From Pseudochelatococcus lubricantis (GTDB lineage: Bacteria > Pseudomonadota > Alphaproteobacteria > Rhizobiales > Beijerinckiaceae): a stretch of DNA of 64,000 nt. Positions 58,462 to 64,000 of the stretch are shown piece by piece. The stretch is taken from assembly GCF_042432495.1 (NCBI RefSeq), contig NZ_JBHLXC010000001.1, positions 62,001 to 126,000 on the forward strand, in the 5' to 3' direction. A program made the translations under genes and the position numbers. The notes below the pieces were generated by a model, which saw only the letters and a list, made by a program, of their open reading frames with translations, had not been told where the DNA came from and made no database searches. Position 1 is the first letter of the stretch; each line of letters opens with the position of its first letter.

Positions 58462-59793
58462 GTGTTGATATCGCAAACCGCCAAACCGATACGCAAACAG
58501 CCGTTCTATCGGCACCTCTATGCACAGGTGATACTTGCGATCGTCGCGGGCATCACCCTCGGCCATTTCTGGCCCGAGGCGGGAACGGCCATGAAGCCCT
58601 TCGGCGACGCCTTCATCAAGCTGGTGAAGATGATCATCGTGCCGGTCATCTTCCTCACCGTATCCACCGGCATCGGCAGCATGAGCGACCTCGGGAAGGT
58701 TGGCCGGGTCGTGGGCAAATCCATGGTCTACTTCCTGTTCTTTTCGACCTTGGCGCTGATGATCGGACTTTGTGTCGGCAACATCGCGCAGCCGGGCGCG
58801 GGGCTCAACATCGACCCGGCGACGCTCGACGGCGCGGCGGTGCAGGGTTACGCCGACCAGGCCCACGAGAGCACGCTGGTGGGTTTTCTGTTGAGCATCA
58901 TTCCCAACACCATGATGGGGGCCTTCTCCGAGGGCAACATCCTGCAGGTGCTGTTCATCGCCGTGCTTTTCGGCCTTGCGCTCGCCTCGGCGGGCGAACC
59001 GGGGAAACCCGTTCTGGAATTCCTTCAGGCTGTGACGGCGCCTATCTTCAAGCTCGTCTCGATCCTGATGAACGCCGCGCCCATCGGCGCTTTCGGCGGC
59101 ATGGCCTTTACCGTCGGGCAATACGGTGTCGGTTCGATCGCGAACCTCGTCAAGCTGGTGATCGCGTTTTACTTCACGGCTTTTTTCTTCGTCGTGGTCG
59201 TCCTTGGCGCAGTCGCGCGGTTCAACGGCTTTTCGATTTTTTCGCTGCTCCGCTACATCAAGGAGGAACTGCTGGTTGTGCTCGGCACGAGTTCGTCCGA
59301 GGCGGCGCTTCCGAGCCTGATGCAGAAGATGGAGGCGGCCGGGGCGACGAAGTCCGTCGTCGGTCTCGTCATCCCCACGGGCTATTCCTTCAATCTCGAC
59401 GGCACCAACATCTACATGACCATGGCGGTGCTGTTCATCGCGCAGGCGGTCGGGATAGACCTTTCGCTCGGGGAACAGGTCGTGCTGCTGCTCGTGGCCA
59501 TGCTGAGTTCGAAAGGCGCGGCCGGCATCACGGGCGCGGGTTTCATCACGCTCGCCGCGACGCTTTCAGTCGTGCCCTCCGTCCCGGTCGCGGGCATGGC
59601 CCTGATCCTCGGCGTGGATCGCTTCATGTCCGAATGTCGCGCGCTGACGAACCTCGTCGGCAACGCGGTGGCGTGTCTCGTTGTGGCGCGCTGGGAAGGC
59701 GAACTGGACGAGGACAGGTTGCGCGCCGCGCTGAGCGGCAACGCAGGGGCCGGCTCTTCCTCTCCGCAGCAGCCGGAGACAGCTTCCGAATGA
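58462..59793 (+). CDS. dctA: C4-dicarboxylate:H+ symporter DctA
   Basis: 443 residues of the DAACS family. It has an N-terminal helix after FYRHLYAQVILAIVAGITLG, the conserved MIIVPVIFLTVSTGI, the serine-rich re-entrant loop in GTSSSEAALPSLM, PTGYSFNLDGTNIYMTMAVL (sodium/substrate helix region) and SSKGAAGITGAGFITLAATL. It imports succinate, fumarate and malate. Translation starts at GTG 58462 with GGGAGAAG upstream. Controlled by the sigma-54 promoter just 5'. Confidence 0.95.
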   Translation: MLISQTAKPIRKQPFYRHLYAQVILAIVAGITLGHFWPEAGTAMKPFGDAFIKLVKMIIVPVIFLTVSTGIGSMSDLGKVGRVVGKSMVYFLFFSTLALMIGLCVGNIAQPGAGLNIDPATLDGAAVQGYADQAHESTLVGFLLSIIPNTMMGAFSEGNILQVLFIAVLFGLALASAGEPGKPVLEFLQAVTAPIFKLVSILMNAAPIGAFGGMAFTVGQYGVGSIANLVKLVIAFYFTAFFFVVVVLGAVARFNGFSIFSLLRYIKEELLVVLGTSSSEAALPSLMQKMEAAGATKSVVGLVIPTGYSFNLDGTNIYMTMAVLFIAQAVGIDLSLGEQVVLLLVAMLSSKGAAGITGAGFITLAATLSVVPSVPVAGMALILGVDRFMSECRALTNLVGNAVACLVVARWEGELDEDRLRAALSGNAGAGSSSPQQPETASE

Positions 59794-59815
59794 CGACGCA
59801 TGAATGACGACGCAG
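59788..59815. repeat. Tandem 14-bp repeat across dctA stop
   Basis: GAATGACGACGCAT (59788-59801) is followed at once by GAATGACGACGCAG (59802-59815); the first copy contains the dctA stop codon. It appears to be a recent slippage duplication without coding effect. Confidence 0.7.
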
Positions 59816-59888
59816 GGCGAACGCTTCCAGCGATACGCCCGGCGAAAAATCATCGATCCCCAGACACACATTCAGACACAGGCTGAAG

Positions 59889-60776
59889 ATGGAATTCCGA
59901 CAGTTACGCGCTTTCGTCGAGGTCATCCGTCAGGGCGGGTTTTCTCACGCCGCCAGGACCGTGCTCGCCACCCAGTCAGCCGTCAGCAAGGCTGTGAGAC
60001 AGCTTGAGAACGAGATTGGCACGCCGCTGCTCGACCGGATCGGGCACCGCAGCGAACTCACCATAGCCGGGGAGGCGGTCTATCGCCGTGGTGCGAAGCT
60101 GCTCGCCGACCGCGACGATCTCCTTGCCGAACTCGATGAAATCCGTGGCCTCAAGCGTGGCGTCCTGAGGCTTGGCCTGTCACCGCTGGGCAGCGGCGCG
60201 CTGTTGGCGCCGCTTCTGGCCGTCTATCGTCAGCGTTGTCCGAAAATCGAGATACGGCTCATCGAGCATGACAGCGATCATCTCGAAGAAATTCTGCGAG
60301 AGGGCCGCATGGACTTCGCCTGTCTGCCGTTATCGGCTTCGGAAGATCTGGACTGGGAGTCTGTCCGCAGCGAGCCCCTGATGGCGGTATTGCCTGCAAA
60401 CCATCGTCTTGCCGCCAGGCCGGCGATCTCGCTTGCTGATCTCAGGGATGCGCCATTCATCCTTTTCGACAGCGGCGCCGACCTGCAGCAAACCATCGTT
60501 GAAGCCTGCAGAAATTCGGGGTTCGAGCCGAACGTCGTGACGCGCAGCAGCCAGATCGAGTTCATGATCGAACTGGTCGCTGCCGGGCTGGGGGTTGCTG
60601 TGCTGCCCCGCCTTGTCGCCTCCGCGAGGTGGAACGTGGCGGTGCGTCATGTCTTGCTCGAAGCGCCCGACATGGAATGGAACATGGCGATCGCCTGGCG
60701 ACGGGGTACCTATCTTTCGGACGCAGCAAAAATGTGGCTCAGACTGGTACGAGAGGCGCGCGGCGGGCCGGAATGA
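59889..60776 (+). CDS. LysR-family transcriptional regulator
   Basis: 295 residues starting MEFRQLRAFVEVIRQGGFSH with helix-turn-helix AARTVLATQSAVSKAVRQLE, then an effector domain (VLRLGLSPLGSGALLAPLLA, IEFMIELVAAGLGVAVLPRL). It follows dctA by 95 bases on the same strand and may regulate it or a gene elsewhere. The Shine-Dalgarno region is weak (AGGCTGAAG). Confidence 0.88.
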   Translation: MEFRQLRAFVEVIRQGGFSHAARTVLATQSAVSKAVRQLENEIGTPLLDRIGHRSELTIAGEAVYRRGAKLLADRDDLLAELDEIRGLKRGVLRLGLSPLGSGALLAPLLAVYRQRCPKIEIRLIEHDSDHLEEILREGRMDFACLPLSASEDLDWESVRSEPLMAVLPANHRLAARPAISLADLRDAPFILFDSGADLQQTIVEACRNSGFEPNVVTRSSQIEFMIELVAAGLGVAVLPRLVASARWNVAVRHVLLEAPDMEWNMAIAWRRGTYLSDAAKMWLRLVREARGGPE

Positions 60777-60795
60777 TCGGGCGCCGCGATGTCGG

Positions 60796-61575
60796 TCAGT
60801 CCATCGTCGGTTTCCCCAGGCCAAGCGCCGCGAGGAGGTCAACGGCTTCCGGTTTGCCGATGGCGAATTTCAGCCCGGCCGTCAGCGGCACATTATCCCA
60901 CCCGAACGTCGCGCGGGCGCCGAGGGCGATCAGGATCGGCCAGGCGGCCATCACGTCCCAGCTTGAATCGCCCATCGCGAGGTAAACGTCGGCCTCTCCG
61001 GTCGCGACTTCCATCATCGCCATGGTGGCGGAGTTGCAGGAGCGAATCATCAGCCGCGCGTCGCGCATCAGAAAGCGCAGGACCTCGATCTGCTCATCGA
61101 CCGGCGCGCCGCTGTCGAGGCCCACGCCGATTGAGCCGCGATCAGGCGCAAAAGGCGTCAATGGTGCCAGGAGTGCGCCATTCAGTGTCGGGGCGCTCCC
61201 TTTCCCTCCGGCGAGCGTCGTGCCGCGAACCGGGGCATGGATAACCCCGAGCACGGGGCAGCCGTTTTCAAAAAGGCCGATGGAAACGGCCCACTGATCT
61301 CCGCCGCGCACGAAATTGAACGTGCCATCGATCGGATCGACCACCCAGATGCGGCTGCTTCCGCCTGTCTGGCCGCCGCTTTCCTCGCCGAAGAGACCGT
61401 CATCGGGAAAGGCCGCGCGCAGCCGGCTGGCGATCAGGCTTTCCACGGCCCTGTCTGCCCCGGTAACGAGGTTGAGATGAGCCTTCGAGGTGACCGGCAG
61501 GCTGCCTCGCTTCTCGAAATGATCGAGGGCGAGCCTGCCTGCTTCCTCCGCGATGGCTACAATTCTCTCCAGCAT
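60796..61575 (-). CDS. Inositol-monophosphatase-family phosphatase
   Basis: 259 residues. The metal-binding motifs are GEESGG (Glu), WVVDPIDGTFNFVRGG (DPIDGT) and the C-terminal WDVMAAWPI (WD-x-AA), as in IMPase. Members hydrolyse inositol, histidinol or 3'-phosphoadenosine phosphates. The ATG at 61575 follows CGGAG. It is divergent from the SDR gene across 268 bases. The exact substrate is not readable; histidinol phosphatase is another possibility. Confidence 0.87.
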   Translation of the reverse strand: MLERIVAIAEEAGRLALDHFEKRGSLPVTSKAHLNLVTGADRAVESLIASRLRAAFPDDGLFGEESGGQTGGSSRIWVVDPIDGTFNFVRGGDQWAVSIGLFENGCPVLGVIHAPVRGTTLAGGKGSAPTLNGALLAPLTPFAPDRGSIGVGLDSGAPVDEQIEVLRFLMRDARLMIRSCNSATMAMMEVATGEADVYLAMGDSSWDVMAAWPILIALGARATFGWDNVPLTAGLKFAIGKPEAVDLLAALGLGKPTMD

Positions 61576-61843
61576 TTTCGTCTCCGTTCGCCCAGGTGCA
61601 GGAGGGCCGCGCGACAAGCGCACCCGACAAAAGCTGGCGCCAGTAAGCAGCGTAATCTAACAACCAAATGACAATCATATTATTATTCATACCATATGGG
61701 CAATTCTGCCAACATGTTGGAAAAAGCGTCAAACTTGCCGTTTATCGTCGTCTGAAGCGGCTTTGGACAAGCATGCAGCGGTGGCCTGCCGGCGGCGACG
61801 ACGGAACCGTTCCAGCGTTAATTCAACGAATGCGGATCAGGAA

Positions 61844-62617
61844 ATGACACGGGAATCTTTTGCGACCTACCCAAGCCTCAAGGAAAAAAGTGTTTTCATC
61901 ACGGGAGGCGGAAGCGGTATCGGCGAAAGCCTCGTCATGCACTTTTCGGCCCAGGGCGCGCGGGTCGCCTTCGTCGACATCGCGGAGGATGCCTCACGGG
62001 CCGTTGTCGAGCATGCCGTGGATACCGGCTGCTCGCGACCGCTCTTCATTCACTGCGATTTGCGCGATATCGACGCATTGAGGGCGGCCATCGGCGAAGC
62101 CAGCGCCGCGCATGGCGCCATCCGGGTGCTCTGCAACAACGCGGGCAATGACGACCGGCACGCAACGGAAACGGTAGACGTTGCCTATTGGGACGACCGC
62201 ATGGCTGTGAACGTCCGTCATCAGTTTTTCGCCGCTCAAGCCGTTGTGCCCGGGATGCGGCTGGCGGGTGGGGGCTCGATCATCAACTTCGGCTCCATTA
62301 CCTGGATCGTCGGCGACCCCGATTGTCCTGCGTATGTCACTGCCAAGGCCGCGATTTATGGCATGACCCGTGCGCTGGCCCGCGAGTTCGGCCCCGCGAA
62401 CATCCGTGTAAACTGTCTGGTGCCCGGCTGGGTCATGACCGAACGGCAAATGCGGTTATGGGTGAACGAAGCCGGCGAGCGCCAGATCGCGGAACGGCAA
62501 TGCCTGACGACGCGGTTGCAGCCGTCGGATATTGCCCGCATGGCGCTTTTCCTGGCGGCCGACGACAGCCGTATGTGCACAAGCCAGCAATTCATCGTTG
62601 ACGGCGGCTGGGTCTGA
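61844..62617 (+). CDS. Short-chain dehydrogenase/reductase
   Basis: 257 residues. Cofactor motif VFITGGGSGIGESLVMHFSA, an Asp for NAD at the end of strand 2 (FVDIAED), NNAGNDDRH, catalytic Ser in NFGSITW and pair Tyr/Lys in CPAYVTAKAAIYGMTRALA. The C-terminal end QFIVDGGWV is typical of classical SDRs. The Asp suggests NAD preference. Similar proteins act in sugar catabolism beside FadR-type regulators such as the next gene. The ATG at 61844 follows AGGAA. Confidence 0.88.
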   Translation: MTRESFATYPSLKEKSVFITGGGSGIGESLVMHFSAQGARVAFVDIAEDASRAVVEHAVDTGCSRPLFIHCDLRDIDALRAAIGEASAAHGAIRVLCNNAGNDDRHATETVDVAYWDDRMAVNVRHQFFAAQAVVPGMRLAGGGSIINFGSITWIVGDPDCPAYVTAKAAIYGMTRALAREFGPANIRVNCLVPGWVMTERQMRLWVNEAGERQIAERQCLTTRLQPSDIARMALFLAADDSRMCTSQQFIVDGGWV

Positions 62618-62780
62618 CGGCTGCCCGCCCGTCGCCGCCTTCGTCGACGGCGGCTGTGAAGCGCATCTCAAGCCAGATTGGCGGGGGACCCTATCCATGG
62701 TCACTAACAGCCTCCGGAGCGCTTTCCGATCAGATGGAAGCATCTGATCGATCAGAATTCGCTCAAAATAGGGAATCGAA

Positions 62781-62818
62781 AATCTGTCCTGTTTCAACGT
62801 AAACAGGACAGATTCTAG
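62781..62818. repeat. Palindromic repeat element, copy B
   Basis: AATCTGTCCTGTTT (62781-62794) pairs perfectly with AAACAGGACAGATT (62801-62814) around CAACGT and is followed by CTAG. It is a relative of copy A at 1501-1538, with the loop in the opposite sense. It ends 9 bases from the stop of the leftward FadR-type gene. Confidence 0.75.
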
Positions 62819-62838
62819 ACTCCGCTTCTAGACCCCGC
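62813..62838. repeat. 13-bp tandem duplication carrying the stop codon
   Basis: TTCTAGACTCCGC (62813-62825) and TTCTAGACCCCGC (62826-62838) differ at one base. Both contain a leftward TAG stop; the inner one ends the FadR-type gene. The duplication joins the palindromic element to the gene and may be a footprint of its insertion. Confidence 0.6.
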
Positions 62839-63565
62839 TTCGCGCTCCCAGCCCCCGCTCCACGTCAGCCTCCGCGTTGTCCAGCAGTTCGAGAAGTGCT
62901 TCCCGCACTCCCTTGGAGTCGCGCGCCTCGATGCAATCGATCACGCGGCGATGAAGCGGCAGTGATGGGCGTTGCCCGTAGGGATTGGCGTTAGACAGAT
63001 GAAAACTGATGATAACAGCCGCCTTGGTGAGAGTGCCGAGAGAGCCGATGAGTTCGTTGCCGGTCATTCGCAGGATGAGCTGATGGAACGCCAGATCCGG
63101 TTCCGCGAAGCGTTCCCCGTCATCGGCATATTGCTCCATGAGAGCAAAATGTTCTTTCAGTTCAGCGATCTGGGCTGCGCTCGCCCGCTGGGCGGCCAAT
63201 TCCCCCGCCGCCGGCTCGATCGCGCGCCGCAGTTCGAAAAGCGCGCGCGCATCGGCGATATCGACCGTCGAGCCATAACGCCAGGCGAGAATGTCGGGAT
63301 CAAGGAAGTTCCACTCGCTGCGGGGGCGAACACGTGTGCCCGTTCGGGGGCGGGACTCGACCATGCCCTTTCCGGCCAGCACCCTGATGACCTCGCGCAT
63401 GACGGTGCGGCTGACGTTGTGGGCCGCGCTCCAGTCCTCCACATTCGGCAACGGCGCACCGGGCTGCAGTTCACCACGCAGAATACGCTGTCCGAGTTGA
63501 TTGAGGAGCGATGCGTGCAGGCTCATTCCTGGCAGGTAGGTTGCTCTTGCAGACTGTAAGGGCAT
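62828..63565 (-). CDS. GntR-family regulator, FadR subfamily
   Basis: 245 residues. N-terminal winged helix (about 15-85) with LPNVEDWSAAHNVSRTVMRE and RPRTGTRVRPRSEWNFLDPD, then the all-helical FCD ligand domain with ARALFELRRAIEPAAGELAA and metal-type residues in EPDLAFHQLIL and SLPLHRRVID. The SEWNFLDPD link is common in regulators of sugar-acid (galactonate-type) catabolism. It probably represses a nearby sugar gene such as the SDR at 61844. Upstream lies a palindromic operator. Confidence 0.9.
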   Translation of the reverse strand: MPLQSARATYLPGMSLHASLLNQLGQRILRGELQPGAPLPNVEDWSAAHNVSRTVMREVIRVLAGKGMVESRPRTGTRVRPRSEWNFLDPDILAWRYGSTVDIADARALFELRRAIEPAAGELAAQRASAAQIAELKEHFALMEQYADDGERFAEPDLAFHQLILRMTGNELIGSLGTLTKAAVIISFHLSNANPYGQRPSLPLHRRVIDCIEARDSKGVREALLELLDNAEADVERGLGARSGV

Positions 63566-63594
63566 GCGCTTGGGTCCGATCGCCTATTAAATAA

Positions 63595-63610
63595 TATGAT
63601 ATCTATCATA
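63595..63610. promoter_or_regulatory. FadR-type operator candidate
   Basis: TATGATA (63595-63601) and TATCATA (63604-63610) are perfect complements with a 2-base centre, 30 bases upstream of the FadR-type start in an AT-rich patch. GntR regulators bind such short dyads and often repress their own gene. Confidence 0.6.
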
Positions 63611-63896
63611 ATGTAATTTAGCACCCTGACAAACGGAAGATAGTTTTTCACGACGACAAGCGACATGGGCCTCTTGAGCCGCTTCGCACCTCGCTTCCGT
63701 GACGTGATTGAATGATATGCCGATGGCGTAGATCTCCTCCCGGTGGCCTGGGCGATGCGTCGTTCGCGTTCGAACAGCCCGCGCTCGTCGAGCTTCCGGC
63801 CCCCCTCATGACAACGTGCAGATGGTGGGCTGGAAGATCATATTCAGAAGGGCGCCGTGAGGCGCCCTTCCGGTTGATGACATCCATGCGGATCGT
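63611..63896. other. Non-coding stretch near right end
   Basis: 286 bases between the operator and the 3' end of the RTX-like gene. A short frame at about 63755-63815 reads like GDASFAFEQPALVELPAP and could be a decayed fragment of an adjacent gene, but no start or family is recognised. The only clear structure is the hairpin at 63848-63871. Confidence 0.35.
63848..63871 (-). terminator. Terminator hairpin of the RTX-like gene
   Basis: GAAGGGCGCC (63848-63857) pairs perfectly with GGCGCCCTTC (63862-63871) across a GTGA tetraloop, 25 bases past the stop codon of the leftward gene. The downstream T content is weak. Confidence 0.65.
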
Positions 63897-64000
63897 CAGA
63901 CGAAGAGGAAATCGTCGCTCTGCAGGCTCGCGAGCTGGACGCCCGTGAGCGTCACGGTGTTGTCGGCGTCGAGGGTGAACACCGTGTCGGTGCCCACCTG
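63897..64000 (-). CDS. C-terminal end of a probable RTX/calcium-binding secreted protein
   Basis: 34 codons are visible, reading QVGTDTVFTLDADNTVTLTG and then VQLASLQSDDFLFV before a TGA at 63897-63899; the gene continues past the window. The D-T-V-F ... D-x-D-N-T-V-T-L-x-G-V ... L-x-x-D-D-F end is common at the C-terminus of type I-secreted hemolysin-type calcium-binding proteins. The assignment rests on this short tail. Confidence 0.5.

Noticed and set aside
58443..59807. 454-codon frame overlapping dctA in another frame
   Set aside because: dctA has all family motifs, a ribosome site and a sigma-54 promoter; the alternative frame has none.
1..64000. CRISPR array, prophage, complete insertion sequence or integrative element
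   Set aside because: No regularly spaced repeats, integrase, transposase with intact motifs, att-like repeats beside a tRNA, or phage structural genes were seen; only an IstB fragment is present.

Overview
The window looks like a chromosomal or megaplasmid segment of an alphaproteobacterium, most probably Hyphomicrobiales (rhizobia, Brucella and relatives). This rests on GC-rich, strongly biased coding sequence, a dctA/dctB/dctD system with sigma-54 promoters, many ABC uptake operons each with its own LysR, MarR, IclR or GntR regulator, and a RIME-like mosaic palindrome typical of rhizobial intergenic DNA. No rRNA, tRNA, CRISPR array or intact mobile element was seen. The genus is not assigned.

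Layout. (1) 1-4.1 kb: the 5' end of a LysR gene, a HcnC/OoxB-like FAD oxidase, a RidA imine deaminase, and an HcnA/HcnB-like [2Fe-2S] plus FAD pair, suggesting oxidation of an amine or opine-like imino compound. An IS21 istB remnant follows. (2) 4.1-14.1 kb: a MarR gene, then an SDR, two more DadA-like FAD oxidases, a complete dipeptide-type ABC importer with a fused double ATPase, and a cupin: probably one amino-compound catabolic operon. (3) 14.2-16.2 kb: a LysR gene divergent from an EamA exporter. (4) 16.2-27.9 kb: a MarR-like regulator divergent from a fused HyuA-HyuB 5-oxoprolinase, a second dipeptide-type ABC importer, a flavin monooxygenase and an FMN reductase. (5) 28-34.4 kb: a LysR gene divergent from an alpha/beta hydrolase lacking its nucleophile serine, plus an RND efflux pair. 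(6) 34.4-42.1 kb: an IclR regulator fused to a degenerate SMP-30/gluconolactonase propeller, a 12-bp perfect inverted-repeat operator, an uncharacterised protein and a sugar-type ABC importer. (7) 42.6-45.8 kb: a FUSC membrane protein, a phosphoglycolate-phosphatase-like HAD protein and a DUF411 protein. (8) 45.9-59.8 kb: a C4-dicarboxylate block with aspT, malic enzyme, dctD, dctB, a four-gene operon (SdhB-like Fe-S protein, SdhA-like flavoprotein, NuoF-like protein, lldD) and dctA. (9) 59.9-64 kb: a LysR gene, an inositol-monophosphatase-like gene, an SDR, a FadR-type regulator and the 3' end of a probable RTX protein.

The most notable system is block 8. Three separate promoters (malic enzyme-aspT, the SdhB/SdhA/NuoF/lldD operon, dctA) each carry a near-consensus sigma-54 -24/-12 element. 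Each is preceded by two copies of a 10-bp palindrome of the form CGGRWWHCCG (one copy has a mismatch), always 32-33 bp apart, with the nearer copy ending 66-78 bp from the -24 element. This reads as a local DctB/DctD regulon joining dicarboxylate uptake, decarboxylation of malate to pyruvate, aspartate/alanine exchange, lactate oxidation and an apparently undescribed soluble complex. That complex would pair a fumarate-reductase-type flavoprotein with a NuoF-type NAD(H) module and no membrane anchor. A second notable item is the IclR-SMP30 fusion, where two of the three metal ligands of the lactonase fold are replaced, suggesting the enzyme fold now works as a ligand sensor.
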